A stretch of DNA of 64,000 bases from Rhizomys pruinosus (GCA_009823505.1 VZQC01005584.1:283028-347027); one strand, 5' to 3'. Positions 1 through 11,694 are shown, numbered from the stretch's first letter. Translations and numbers: made by a program. The notes: generated from the sequence alone by a model not told the origin.

Positions 1-205
1 AAAATAACAACTTCTGCTTCCTTTTTGGTACCATTTGCTTGGAATATTTTTTCCATCCTTTCACTTTAAGTTTGTGCCTGTCCTCGAGGGTGAGATGGGT
101 TTCTTGTAGACAGCATATACATGGATTTTTTTTCCTAATCCATTCTCCAAGTTTATGTCTTTTGATTAGGGAATATAGACCATTAATATTTAAGGTTATT
201 GTTGA
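1..205 (-). pseudogene. L1 ORF2 endonuclease N-terminus (partial)
   Basis: The minus-strand translation retains the QETHL-type stretch and the following 'KVKGWKK' region found at residues 45-68 of the ORF2 fragment at 13954. It is cut by the window edge and only the beginning of the apurinic-type endonuclease domain is present. No intact start-to-edge frame was confirmed. Confidence 0.7.
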
Positions 206-289
206 GAGACAGATGTATGTTGCTTCCTTTCACCTTATTTTCTGTTTGCATTATTGGTATAGGATTGTATTTCTACAGTTATATTTTTA

Positions 290-870
290 GTAATTTCTCT
301 CTCTAGGTGCTTGGGAATAAGTGCTCCTTTTTTCTGTCCTTCGAATTGCTTCAAGTATTTTCTGAAGGGTTGGCTTTTTGGATATGTATTCTTTCGTCTT
401 GTTTATGTCATGAAGGCTCTTTCTTTCTCCTTCAACTATAATTGACATTTTTGCTAGGTATAGTAATCTGGGTTGTCATCTGTAGTCATTTAGCACTGTA
501 TAGACATTTAGCACTGGGAATGCATTTGTCCATGTTTCTCTGGCTTTCATAGTTTGCACTGAAAAGTCAGCTATAATTCTGATGAGTTTCCCTCTTTATG
601 TAACTTGTTGTTTTTTTCTTGTGGCTTTCAGCAGCTTGTCTTTGTTTTGGGAATCTAGCATTTTAACTATGATATGGCATGGGTGATTTCTGATCTTATC
701 TATTTGGTGTTCTATGTGCTTATTGTATTTGTATGGGTTTGGCTTTTTTCAATTTGGGGAAATTTTCCTCCATTATTCTGTTGAAGATCTGATCCATACC
801 ATTGTCTTGGTAGTCATCTCTTTCTTCTATCCTTATCATGTGGATGTTTGGTCTTTTCATAGTGTCCCAC
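290..870 (-). pseudogene. L1 ORF1 RNA-binding and C-terminal region (broken)
   Basis: The minus strand carries the conserved ORF1 blocks 'CHIIVK', 'KATRKKQQ' and the Q-rich run before them, corresponding to 13370-13910 of the other L1. ORF1p is a trimeric single-strand RNA-binding chaperone of the L1 particle, with a coiled coil followed by RRM and C-terminal domains. Stops and frameshifts separate the blocks, so no full ORF1p can be made. Confidence 0.7.
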
Positions 871-902
871 ATTTCCTTATTTTTCCACTTTAGTGTTTTT
901 TT

Positions 903-1268
903 TTAATTTTTTTCATAATGTATGTTTGAGCGTTCTAGTTTTTCCATGCTATCTTCCAGGTTTGATATTCTATTTTCTGCTTCATTCAATCTGTTTCCGA
1001 GGCTTTCTTCCATCCTTTCCTTTTGATTAGATGAGTGTCCTTTTCCCTTTTTCATTTTGGCCTGTGATTTCTTTAGTATTTCCACTTCCTTTTGGAGCTT
1101 GTCATTTTCTTCTTGTAGCTCCTTGCTTTGCTGGTTGGTTTCCTTTTTCATTTCACCATGGGATCTTTTTAGTGTTTCTATTTCCTTTTGGAGTTTGTCA
1201 TTCTTTCCCTCTAGCTCCTTTTGGAGTTTGTCATTCTCCCTCTCTAGTTCCTTTCCTGAGTTTTTCAT
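903..1268 (-). pseudogene. L1 ORF1 N-terminal coiled coil
   Basis: A 121-codon open stretch rich in Lys, Glu, Leu and Gln, with repeated 'NDKLQKE' blocks typical of the ORF1p trimerisation coiled coil. The block recurs three times ('NDKLQKELE', 'NDKLQKEIE', 'NDKLQKEVE'), indicating internal duplication of heptad segments. It ends 'MEKLERSNIHYEKN', the junction to the RRM. The next block continues out of frame, so this is a fragment of a dead ORF1. Confidence 0.8.
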
Positions 1269-2030
1269 GTGCTCTCTTTAGTTCTCTGATTTGTTCTTAT
1301 ATTCTTTGATTTCTTTGATTATGGCTATGATTGTTCTTCTAAGATCCATGTCTTGGGTTCTTTCCAGAGAGATCTCATTGTAGGGATCTTCTATAAGACT
1401 GGTAGAGTCTGGTGGGGATTTATTATGTGCTTTTCCCCTGTTTTATCTTTGTGTTTTTGGCATGTGGGTTTGTTTTATTGTTTGTATTCTGGTGAGAGTC
1501 TCAAACGTCTCTTGGCTGTGTTGAAGGCTTACTCTGCTTGTTTCCGACAGTGTGCTCATTGTCTTCTCCTTGGTTTATGGAGGGCTGCTTGTGCTAGGTT
1601 TCCAGTTTTCACTTTTGGAGATATACTGGGAGGTTCAGCTGGCTCTCCCTTTTCTGGTCTGGAGGATCTCCAGGAATCTAGAGATAACAATCATGTCAGT
1701 TCCCTGCTGAGCATGCATGGGCCTTGTGCTTGGATGTCTTGATAGTTCTCAATGGGATACCCTCACTATAGCTCAAGGGGGGAGTGGGAGCAGGTTGTCA
1801 GTGTCCTCTGGACCTGGTGGGTGTCTAGATGTCTGGATGACTCCACTGTGCATGCTGGGCCAGGTGTGGCTGGCTGGAAGGTAACAGACCATGCCCAGGG
1901 CTGTAATGAGCCCACCTGGTGTTATGCTCACTTATTTTCCAGGTGCCATGCTGTCTCCTCTCCCTGGCTTGGTGATTCTTATGGATGCTAAATCCCTGCC
2001 TGGAGTCCCTGAGAGCTCATTTGTGTTTTG

Positions 2031-2500
2031 CTATTGTGTTTGGTGGTTTGGGTTTTGGTTCACATATGCAACTACCTTGTGTTTTACTGACAACACTTTT
2101 TCCTTCTCTTCATCTACCACCTCTGGCTCTTACAATCTTTCCAAACCCTCCCTGATCATTGAGAGGAGAGGGTACAATATACTTGTTCCATTTAGCCTGG
2201 TAGCTGGCCAGACTTTAAGAGAAAAGCTTTGCTTGTCTCATGATTTCAGGGAACATCAGCCCATTGTGACAAGAAAGGCACAGCAGTTCACATATTGGTG
2301 GACACAGAAGTGAGCACTCAGTCCAGAATCAGAGACAGATATCACCTTCTGGGCTGGTCTGCAGTGACCCACTTCTGCCATCCTCACCACATAACCCAGA
2401 GCTTCCACCAACTCTGAGAAGGGAACCACCAGCTGGGAGCCAAGTGTGCACACACGGGCCTGTGGGGACGCTTCACACCACATCCATGCCAACATATCCT
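2031..2500. repeat. Old repeat mosaic (L1 3'UTR-like and LTR-like)
   Basis: 2040-2200 contains 'ctaccacctctggctctta', shared with the antisense L1 3'UTR at 55550. 2205-2500 resembles an old rodent LTR-type repeat. Boundaries and class are from memory and uncertain. 2501-2958 shows nothing I recognise. Confidence 0.35.
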
Positions 2501-2958
2501 CCTCCTAGTCTTCTTAAGCTCATGGCTGGCTTATGAAGCCAAATGCATCCAGTCCAACATTAATAGTCTCCTTAAGGATCTTATATTGCTCAAAATTCAA
2601 GTCTAAAGCCTCCTAGGAGACTCTGGGTAAACTCTTAGTTGGGAGTCCCCTATAATATCAACAGCAAGCTTCTAATATGCAAGAGTAGATGCCCCTGTTC
2701 CCAAGGACAGTAAGAAAAGACTGGACTAACACAATACCCAAATACAGAGCTATGGGGATTGTTCTTGCCCCACGTGTGCCGATGACCTTAGTCAGCCCTG
2801 TTGCTATGGCCTACCATTTCCAGCACTCATGACCTTTCTTTTAAGCTGACTCTATTTGGTAATTGTTTATCCTCAGCAAACATTCCAAGTTCCTGGCCTC
2901 TCCAACATTCTCTGGCCTCCATTACAACTTAATCTTCATTGTCTAATATTGTCATAGT

Positions 2959-3170
2959 GGGGCTGAAAAGATGACTCATCAGTGAAGAGCCCTGACTGCT
3001 CTTGCAGAGGAACCAGGTTTGGTTGCCAGCACCCACATGGCAGCTAACAACTGTCTGTGGCTCCAGGTTCAGGGAATCTGATGCCCTCTTCTGTCCTCTG
3101 CATGCATTGCACAGCATGATTGCATTTACACACATGCAAGCAAAACATTCATACACATAAAATAAAGTTT
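2959..3170 (+). mobile_element. B2/B3-type SINE
   Basis: tRNA-derived head (ggggctgaaaagatg), the 'cagcacccacatggcagc' core, 'tgatgccctcttctg', and an AT-rich tail ending in aaataaag. Diverged copy without the 17-bp internal duplication. Confidence 0.9.
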
Positions 3171-3205
3171 AAGAAACCAAAATAAAAGGCTAAAGTCCCA
3201 TATTT

Positions 3206-3345
3206 AAAGCCAGGCTTGGTGGTCCATGATTTAATCCCAAAACTTGACAGGCAGATATCTGTGTGATTAAGGCCAGCTTGGTCTACATGGTGAATTCCAG
3301 GCCAGCTGAGTCTATAGGGAGACCTTTTCTTATAAACAAAACAAC
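3206..3345 (+). mobile_element. B1 SINE (7SL-derived), degenerate
   Basis: Retains 'gccaggcttggtgg', 'ggccagcttggtctacat' and 'ccaggccagctgag', which are B1 landmarks. An A-rich tail follows at about 3340. Confidence 0.8.
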
Positions 3346-3349
3346 TAAA

Positions 3350-4235
3350 AATTAAAAAATCCAAGATTATCACAGTGTCCTCTAAGTGCCCCTGTGTAGA
3401 AAATCTGACTCTGTCAGACATGGGCTGTCCACACAGGCTTTCTCAGGAACCTTGGTACAAGTCTGTATGACTCTGTCACTCTTCTACACAATTTCCTAAC
3501 TAGCATTGTGTTGATAAAACCAAGTTATGCTACCAGCTTGTGACCTAGACTGGCCCTGCAGGACAACTAATCATGTTGTCTGCTAATGTTCATGTAAAAG
3601 AATCTAGAAAAGGCCTTTTGCCTACATGGTCTGTTTGAGCAGAGTACACTTAGAGCAGCTCTGTATGTTCAGACACTCTGCTTTTAAATGATGCATTTTG
3701 ATTTCTGGAGCATTCTATGGGCTAGTCTTGTTCAGAGTGACTAACCACCCAATTGTCAATGTGCAAAGTGCTCAGCTTCTCTTGAATGGTTTTAATTAAT
3801 ACCCTTAGCAATTATAGCTACATTGTCTCTCATGCTGTAAAACTCTTCTTAATTAATAGTCTCTTCCTTTCCAAACTGCACATTTTATCTTTCTACTCTG
3901 CTTTTTGATCTGAAGTCTAAATATCATGCCGACTAGAAGCAGCTAATGACAGTTATGCCACAGCCTGAGCAGGATGCTGTCTTGAAATTTCTTCCACCAA
4001 ATACATCATTCATTTTCTTTTGAAACCAGTCTCACTTGAAATTTTAGCACAGAGTGAAATGTTGCCGGAGTCTTTTCCAGAATAGAACATCCATAGCATG
4101 CATGCGTGGTCCCTTATTCAGTTCCCAGTAAAGCCCTTACTCACCTCCAAAGCCTCACTGACAGAGTTTTTCTGTAGTCCACATGTACTGGTATTCTGCT
4201 CTTTGGCAATCTCAAAATACATTAAGAATTCTTTT
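3350..4235. other. No recognised feature
   Basis: AT-rich sequence without convincing ORF, SINE or L1 landmarks. It may hold an old unrecognised repeat. Confidence 0.4.
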
Positions 4236-4237
4236 AA

Positions 4238-4443
4238 TTTATTAATTTTATTTTATGAGTATGAGTGTATTGCCTACATGTATGTTAGTATACCATGTTG
4301 TGCAATGCCTGTGAAGTCAGAAGAAGGAGTCAGATTCCCCTAGAACTTGGCAGTTGTTAACCACCATGTGGGCACTGGGAATTGAACCCAGGTCCTCTGT
4401 AAGAGCAGTCAGTACTCCTAACTGCCAAGCCCTCTCTCCAGCC
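4238..4443 (-). mobile_element. B2/B3-type SINE
   Basis: Reverse orientation: ends with 'ccaagccctctctccagccc' (complement of the SINE head) and contains 'gaattgaacccaggtcctct' (complement of the B-box area). Diverged copy. Confidence 0.9.
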
Positions 4444-4565
4444 CAAGCATTAAGTATTCTTATGTTTCTCTAGCCCACGGCTCTAAAGTCCTCCAATTTT
4501 CTCCTGAAATTGTAGAAATCTCATTGCCAGTGATCACATTTCTCCAGTACTGGGTGTGTCTGTAA

Positions 4566-4915
4566 GTTGCTTTTCTCAATTCTATGACAAAATACCTGAA
4601 AGAAACAACTTATGGAAAGAATGGTTTACTTTGGCTCACAGTTCAGGGCCTCTCAGTCTATCATGATACGATCCAATGGCAGCCAGAGCTTCTGTTTGGC
4701 TTGTGCACATTTGGTTGAATCAGGAAGTGGGAAGCTTCCACCAAAACAAACAAACAAACAAACAAACAAACCAAATCAACTTCTATACGTGCTCCATGTC
4801 CACTTCTGTGAGTTAAATTACGTGTCCCTATGTTTCTAAGATCTCTGGAAAAAGCACTGCCATCTGACCAAGGTGCAAACACATGAATCTGTGAGAGCCA
4901 CTTTAGACTTCTGCC
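4566..4915. repeat. LTR-like rodent repeat, family A
   Basis: Contains 'ttctatgacaaaatacc' and 'ggctcacagttcagggc', shared with copies at 23948, 41312 and 53300. I believe this is an ERVL/MaLR-type LTR but cannot name it with certainty. An (AAAC)n tract sits at about 4742-4770. Confidence 0.5.
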
Positions 4916-5067
4916 ATTACTAAGGCAGCACCTGGCTTATAATAAGTACCTTCTGGGCCTTAATATTACTGGTCTTACTCCTGGGCATATCCTATCTAAA
5001 TGAGCAAGAGTTCTAGAATGGTTTGTTACTTTTATGTAACAGTAGCTTTAACTCATGATTTGAAGGA

Positions 5068-5345
5068 GGCAGGTGTTATGGTTTGAATAAGAAATGTTTC
5101 CAAGCTCATGAACTAAATACTTGATCCCAATTGATGCTAATATTTTGAATGATTAGGACAACTTGGGGAGGTAGGCCTAGTGTCAGTGGAGAGAGCTTCA
5201 AAGATCTAGCCAGGATTCCACTTCATCATTGCTTCCTGATTACTGGTTAACTACAGTATGAACAATCTCCATCACACACTGACCACCAGGCCTTACCCAC
5301 CAGGATGGAATGATGGGTAAACATGAACCAAAATAAAACTTGCCT
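5068..5345. repeat. LTR-like rodent repeat, family A (opposite orientation)
   Basis: Begins 'gttatggtttgaataag' and ends 'aaccaaaataaaacttgcc', the same layout as 42558-42925, which has 'gtggtttgaatgag' and 'aaataaactcttcc'. An AATAAA-like signal near the end fits an LTR. Confidence 0.45.
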
Positions 5346-5639
5346 CCTTGAAGTTGTACTATTATTTTCAGGGTACAAGAAGAATCATGTGTGAGAGTAA
5401 TGTTGAAGGGATAGAGGGAAGCCAAGACTGGAGTTGAGAAGCAGCATCTGTGTAACACCAGGACTAAGAAAATCCAGGGAAGAAAGACAGAATTAGAAGA
5501 ATATCAAAAAGCAGACATCAGAGGACAACTGTAAAATGGAGAGACATAGAGAGGTGAGCAGTGAGAAAAACTAGCTAGGCACTCCCCCAGGGTGGGACAC
5601 AGGAAGACTATGCCAAAAGTAAGCTAGCAATATTGGCTT

Positions 5640-6560
5640 AAAATGTGAAAGAAGATGAATCCTTATGGACTTCTGATGGGAGTGGAAACTACCATAGCTT
5701 CTCCTAAAATCACTATGGAGCTTCCTCATGAAACTAAAATATAGCTACTGTATGACTGTATTAGGCAGGGTTCTCTAAAGAAACAGAAGCAACAGGATGA
5801 ATATATAGCTATATACAATTTATTGATTTGCTCACATGACAGAGTTCAAGGAGTCCAACAGTAGCTGCACCACACTGGAGAGGCTGAGAATCCAGGGAAC
5901 TGCTCAGTCCGAAAGTCTGTATGTCTCAGTGGTCCCAATCTGGTGCTGAAGGCCTGATGGATTCCAGGAGATGTGCCAGTCTCAGTACATGCTGGGATCC
6001 GTAGGGTTGATCACAGCAGCAAGACAAACTCACCAGTGAGAGAGAGGCAAGCCGCAGGAAAAAAGGGACCAGATCCCTCTGGCATGGCTTTTAATACTGC
6101 CTGCCAGCAGAAGGTAATGTCCACATTTGGGGTGGGCCATCCGGGTTGAGGTAGTCCAATCCGAAGATCCTTTTTCTCTTATTTGTTCCTTAGTCCAGTC
6201 AACTTGACACCCAGGATTAACCATCACAATGACCCAGCCATACCACTAATGGATGGATAAAAAGTGGCATGTATTCACAATGGAGTTTTACTCAGATGTA
6301 AAGGATGTATCATTTATAGGAAAATTGATGGAACTGAAGAACACCATATTAATATAATAATATGCTGTATTTATATGTGCATGAATGATAATATATTCAA
6401 TGTTGTATGTTACATACACATAAAAACATATACATGTTCCATGAAGGCACAGGATGAATAGTTTGGACTAGGAGGGTCAAGGGCAGTGGGGAAGGAGGTT
6501 CAAGGATAAATAGGTGCAAGGAATTGTGGCATACATGCGTGAAACTGTCATAAAAACACA
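5640..6560 (+). mobile_element. Old L1 3' end, split by a solo LTR
   Basis: 5640-5756 ('tatggagcttcctcatgaaa') and 6229-6330 ('acccagccataccact', 'cacaatggagttttactcag') are consecutive parts of the L1 ORF2 3' end. They become continuous if 5757-6228 plus one copy of atgac is removed. It is heavily decayed downstream. Confidence 0.7.
5757..6228. mobile_element. Solo LTR, ERVL/MaLR-like
   Basis: 472 bp starting TGTATTAGG and ending ACCATCACA, flanked by the 5-bp duplication atgac at 5752-5756 and 6229-6233. The flanking L1 sequence is restored by its removal. A 5-bp duplication with TG...CA ends suits class III elements. No internal region is present. Sense strand not decided. Confidence 0.7.
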
Positions 6561-7020
6561 TAAAAATTAGTAAGCGTGGCCTCCCACGCCAGCAGCTGGA
6601 CATACTGCATCCCCTCCCTGGCAGGCCAGGGCCCCGCGGTGGACACAAGTAGGAGGTGTTTGCAATTATCTCACTGTGCCAGGCCCCAGTCCACCTCTCT
6701 TCCCAGGAGCAGGTCTGTAGGCAGCCACTGTTCCACACAACCAAGTTGACCAGCCTTCATCATGGCGCAGGTGACAAAAGGCACAGGGAAGAAAGGATTG
6801 GTGATTAAGAAAGAAGACTGAGGAGCCAACCAGAACCTTGATCATGGAAAACAACAACAAAAACAATCTGCAACTCACCTGTCACCTGAAGAGAAAACAA
6901 AAGGTGATTTCCTCCAATATTAATGACCCTCAAGAGAGAAATTCAAGCCAGGAGCTAACTGTTGCTGTTGTTTGCTGCATAAAAGTCAAAATGCTCTATC
7001 TTGAACACAAGTTCAAGTTG
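6561..7020. other. Unassigned, locally GC-rich segment
   Basis: 6570-6650 is GC-rich, followed by atcATGGcg at about 6760 and a Lys-rich short frame. It has the look of a decayed processed transcript, but I do not recognise the protein and there are stops. No function claimed. Confidence 0.25.
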
Positions 7021-7644
7021 TAGACAGAGCAATGGATACAGGAACATAATGGGAGCCACTCTCACTGAAATAGCGACTCCTTCCCACGAGCCTGAACAGC
7101 GTGAACCTGAAGCTTCCGTCCTTTCCCATACATTTGGAACTGTGTTCGCATCCTGTGACCCTCAAACTATATACGGATGTGTAGGAAGCTTGCTTTTTAT
7201 GCCAAACAGGGACCACGGTGTCCCTGCTAAGGGGGATGGGGACACAGTGTCCGCTTTGAGGACACTGTGGGGAGCTGGCATCTCAGTGCGGAGACCAGCC
7301 AGCTACTTCCTGTATCCTGGCCTGGTTGATACTTTCAACACAGGCCCTTAGCCTAGACCTACAAGACATGTGTTCCACTTTTGGCCATGGCTTCTCACCT
7401 GCCCAGAGCCTGACCAGGAATTTCAGGCTGATAGCTGATCGCCTCCCTTCAGCCAATACCCACTCACAACACCAACTACTCATATCGGTTATCTGCAAAG
7501 GACTCTCTTCCTAATCAACTAGCCACCCGAATGAAATGCAGGCCTACCTTAGCCTGTATGCATGCAATAATTAATAAAAATAATGGCCGGGAATTCTTTG
7601 ATGTTACTATGAAATTCAAATTTACTCCTTGCCACAGTCTGCTT

Positions 7645-7675
<31 letters not shown>

Positions 7676-8310
7676 TTTTAAATTTAATTTTTATTGATGG
7701 TTTGTGCATTTCGTACATCATTTTCCAATTCAGATCAGGCATATTTCCCTTTCCCTTCCCCCCCACCCCCACCCCATCCCAGATCATGTATTCTGCCATA
7801 ACTGTCCTGCATCTTTCAGGTTTTTTTTTTCATTTTTTAGCTATAAGTGATAATCCATGAGTATAAGCATCCTTCGTGCAAAACCAATCTACAGACTGTT
7901 GTGCCCAAACCCCCACAGTCCCACCATTCAGTGGGGGGTGACAGGTTGTTTGTTCAATCAAGTTGATCAAATGAGTGTCCAGACTACATCGCTGTAGTTT
8001 CACCATTCACCCCAATCGCAGCCTTTACATTCTACCACGCCCCCTCTTCCGCAGATTGTTCCCTAGGCTTAGAAAAGGGGCACAGGTGGATGAGAAGTAA
8101 AACTGTCCTCTCTCTCTGGAGCTGTTGACTTGTATTCTGGTCAATTCTGGCTGTTTCCTTTCATGAGCTGACAGTCTGCTTTTATAAACTAAATGACATC
8201 AGTTCCCAGAGCCAATCATAGGCCCCCCCCAATTCCACACCACTGCACACCTTGCCCCACCCAGCATCGCACACCTAGGCCATGCTGCTTGTTCCTCCTT
8301 GGGGCGGGGT
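7020..8310 (-). mobile_element. LTR (class unassigned), interrupted
   Basis: 7180-7648 and 8171-8300 match, in reverse complement, 21690-22260 of the LTR at 21609-22613 (for example 'gcaggcctacctta', 'atgcatgcaataattaat'). The inner 522 bp (7649-8170) is a later insertion. The low-coordinate boundary near 7020 is uncertain. Confidence 0.65.
7649..8170 (-). mobile_element. Retroposon insertion with 15-bp target duplication
   Basis: 522 bp flanked by acagtctgcttttat at 7634-7648 and 8171-8185. It begins with (tttа)n-type T-rich sequence, i.e. an A-rich tail on the minus strand, followed by C-rich sequence. This fits a 5'-truncated L1 3' end. The related LTR at 21609 provides the empty-site sequence. 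Confidence 0.7.
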
Positions 8311-9245
8311 TAGACCCTCAGCCATGAGGTGCCCTGAGGCATGGTACATGGATGTTTTCATGATCCCTCACCACCCCATCAACCCGGAACTAAGGCTGTC
8401 TCCCAGGAGCCTGTAGCTGCGTTCCCCTCTCGTGAGCTGGAGCTGCACCTACTGCTCATGAACTAGTTTCCGGCTCACCCACCCTTAGAAACTCTACCTG
8501 AGGTCCTCTCCCAGGATCCTGAAACAGGGGCCCTTCCAAGAACTGGAGCTGCAGTACTTCCCTGGGAATCCTTAGCAGTGATCCTCTCCAGTAACCTGGA
8601 GCTGTGGTCTCCTCCCATGAGCCAGAGTTCTGGTCCCCTCCAGTGAGCTATCAGTGTGGTCACAGAGCTGCACTATCCTTATAATAGCCAGATCTGAGGT
8701 CTCCTCCCAAGAACAGGAGCTGTAATTCCCTCCTGTGTGCTGGGGCAGTACTCTCCTCTGGCCAGTTTGGAGCTGTGGTCTCCTCCTGTGAGCTGTAGCT
8801 ATGGTGTCCCCAAAGGAACCTGAAGCTTTAGACCATTATCTTGAACCAAGTCTCTACATTCCTCTGGGGTGAACTGATATGGTGGACTTCCTGATGTTGG
8901 GCAGCGATTTCAGTCTTCTCAGAGTGACTACATTCCCCACAGGCCCCTCTCTGAGGTTCCAGGTTGTGGCTGTGTCCCACAACAGAGGGCTGTGCCTCTC
9001 ATGCTGCGGACCAGGGAAGTCTCTGTTTTCTGTAGATTCTATTCTTGGAGGGATGGTTGTTTGGAATGGACGGTGCCCCCAACCCCCAAGGGACAACTCT
9101 TGTCCTCACTCCACACGTGGTCCTGGGCATCCAGGCCTTGATGGTCCACTTCTTCCATTACCAGGGACCAGGATATTTTCCGTTATTTTTCTACTGCTCT
9201 TCTACAGCCCCAGTATGCCTTCGTCTGTGTCCTAAGTGAACTTCT
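8311..9245 (-). mobile_element. Probable internal region belonging to the 7.0-8.3 kb LTR
   Basis: Directly abuts the outer end of the minus-strand LTR and carries a tandem-repeat domain, followed by a 120-codon open stretch on either strand that I do not recognise. The assignment to the LTR rests on adjacency only. Confidence 0.35.
8395..8830. repeat. Imperfect minisatellite-like array, about 30-bp units
   Basis: Recurrent 'ggagctg(t/c)(g/a)gt' followed by 'ctcctccc(a/t)(t/g)gagc' at roughly 30-bp spacing over about a dozen degenerate units, e.g. 8590-8640 and 8765-8810. Confidence 0.55.
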
Positions 9246-9790
9246 AGAGAGAAAAATTATAGTGTGGGAAGTAAAAAAAAGAAATAGAAAGGACTGTAAT
9301 AACTAAACTGGCATGAGTCTCAAAGTAAAAATACATAATTAGAATTTAGACTAGAAATTGGAAATGCCATATATCTACTATAATTTTTAAACATGGTTTA
9401 TTGACAAAACAATAATGGAAAGTTTGTCACTGTTCCTTTAATGTGAGCTCTTCCACTTACTCCATTTCCAAATTCACCACCCATATAGTCTTTCAACGTA
9501 ATCATGTTACTTCTTAAAGAAAGAATGCTAATAAAACATTTTTAAATTATTAAAATAAGAAAGTATTAAAGTAGAAATGGCCCCTGTGCGTGTGTGTGTG
9601 TGTGTTTTCAGAGAGTCTATTTATTTAAACAAGTTTTACTGAATATGCTTTAAATCAAACAATAACATTAAAACCATATACACATAGTTGTCATTTATAC
9701 TAATCATGAGAAGTCTTTATTTTTATGCAGAAAGGACAATGTTAAAAATTTAAAAATTTTGAGAGGTAGGCAGTCAGGTTTAGAAATAAT
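9246..9790. other. AT-rich, no gene; short (TG)n
   Basis: Only a short (GT)n run at about 9587-9605 is distinctive. Confidence 0.5.
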
Positions 9791-9794
9791 AACT

Positions 9795-10030
9795 ATCATT
9801 ACATAATCTCTTTCAATTGAATAGAACTTGCATGTTCATCATCTTATTTAATTTTTATGAAGTTGCTGGAGGTAAGCTTCATTAGACTTAATTTATGAAA
9901 AAGAACACTGATGGCCTAAGTCATCCAATCATGGCAAGACTAAATAACAAGACAGCGGGACAGTGGACATTGGAGCCTAGACTTCTTGCCTCAAAATTAA
10001 CTGTCCTTTCAGCTTATTTAACCATTCCCT
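9795..10030 (+). mobile_element. MIR-like ancient SINE
   Basis: The order of degenerate blocks ('catcttatttaatttttatgaag', 'ttatgaaaaagaacactgatggcctaag', 'tggagcctagacttcttgcctc') matches the MIR core and 3' part. Strongly diverged and called by pattern only. The middle block is given here in shortened landmarks. Confidence 0.5.
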
Positions 10031-11690
10031 TAACTAGAGAAAATAAGTGAATATTTGATGATTCTCGATGGTGATGACAGGATGATTCTTGCCATCAGGT
10101 CTAATTTAGTAATCTCTCTAGCTAGCCTCCTACCCCTAATGGGAAACAGTATTTGCTCAGTAATTGGGGTTTTGTTTAAAAGCCTAAAATACCCCATCTA
10201 TCTTAAGAAGGTTCTACTCTAGAAGATAAATGCTTATCTAAACTGGTTGCTGTGAGTTATTCTATGATATACAATGTGTAACAAGAAGAGTGTACTAAAT
10301 CTACATGGAAAGGAAGGGAGGGCAAGGAAGGTTGGTAATGGAAAATCATTTTAGAAAGTGGGAGAACAAGATGGATGTTGTCTTGAGACGCCCAGGAAGG
10401 GATGCCATGACATTGGCAACAGATTTAGTTTTGGTCTACTGACTGAGTTAGTGCTGTCCAGGCAGATGAAGACATTTCTATTGAAAAGACTCATGCTTGT
10501 TAAACACCCTCATCCCAACCATGGAGAACAGGTAGGGCCAGGACGGAGTGAAGTAGACAGTGATTATTCCCAGAGACTGCCTGGAACCTAGTCTGATGTC
10601 ATCAATTTTCCTACACAATTTTTTACACGTAATTCTGCAAATGAAATTTATTTAATGTTGTATCTTATTCCACATATTTTTCCAGTTGTTACAAACTACC
10701 AACATCCCTCTCCCACTTAACTATAAGATCATTAGAAAGAACTCTCCAGCTTTGAGTAGACTGGAAATGAAATCAGAATGTCTCCTTAGCCCATTCAGTG
10801 TTCCAGCGGGAGATTCTAAAATGAAGTCTGACAAAGATTCATCCTTTTAAATCAAACTCTCTTCTTGACGTTGTCTCTCTAATAACCCCGGGGAAATCTG
10901 TAAAGCGGTGCTTAAACATCTCTGGAAAGAAACACATTTTCCAATTGTGATAATTTACAGAAAAGGAAGAAAGTTTGTGTGGTTTTCAGATCCAACACAG
11001 GAAGAACAGAACATCGAGTGCTATTCAGAACCAGAGACAAGAACCTGAAATCTCTCCTCAGTGAATAAAGTTATTTGGAGAACCATTTATTTACCAAAAA
11101 TGTGCAGGTTGCTATGATACAAATTTACAACAGGCACACAACCACTCAAAAGTTTCTGCTCCCTGAAAGGTAGCCTTACACAATGGACAGAGTGGTATTT
11201 TGGGTCCCCAAGCCAGAACATCCATGCCCTTTGGAGCAGAGTGAGATGGAGACATGTTTGTTTCACCCACATCAAGAACAGAAAGTTTAAGGGTGGATCA
11301 TTGCAGAAAACTGGCTGAGAAATCCTCAGGTTCATGCATTACTTCTTGATGATGGTAATGATAGTGATGATTATTATTACTGGCCATCAAAAAAGCACTC
11401 ATATCCAAATACACTTATATTTGTTAAGTTTAAGGACAGACCCTCTTTTGATCAATTATCTTGAAAAATGCATTTTTCTTGTTCTGGATTACCAGTTTGT
11501 ATATTTTTCCTCAAATGACTTTAACAAATCACTTATGATGAAAAGTTGCTGAGTTAGGACTGTTGGGTGAGGTGGGTGAGAAAAGAGAAGAACAAGAATG
11601 AGAAAAATTCATACTCAGTGAAGTATGTAAACCATTCATAATAACTACAACTAAAACCAAGAGGTTGATATTTCATGAGGACAGTGTACC
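10031..11690. other. Repeat-poor stretch, no gene recognised
   Basis: No SINE, L1 or LTR landmark and no convincing ORF. 10750-11000 is AT/GC-balanced, non-repetitive sequence that could be a conserved non-coding element, but nothing here proves it. Confidence 0.45.
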
Positions 11691-11694
11691 CTAA

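Larger units (their letters stand above)
1..2030 (-). mobile_element. LINE-1, 5' portion, truncated by window start
   Basis: Read on the minus strand, the order is 5'UTR (about 2030-1300), ORF1 (about 1268-290) and the start of ORF2 (205-1). Positions 1-205 align in translation with the endonuclease start of the L1 at 13954, and 290-1268 with its ORF1. The 3' part lies outside the window. ORF1 is interrupted, so this copy is dead. The distal 5'UTR boundary near 2030 is estimated from where L1 similarity ends. Confidence 0.85.

Noticed and set aside
1353..2313. 129- and 140-codon plus-strand ORFs
   Set aside because: Antisense of the L1 5'UTR and adjacent old repeat.
6760..7020. Processed pseudogene of a known small Lys-rich protein
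   Set aside because: Compared mentally with several small basic proteins without a match; left unassigned.
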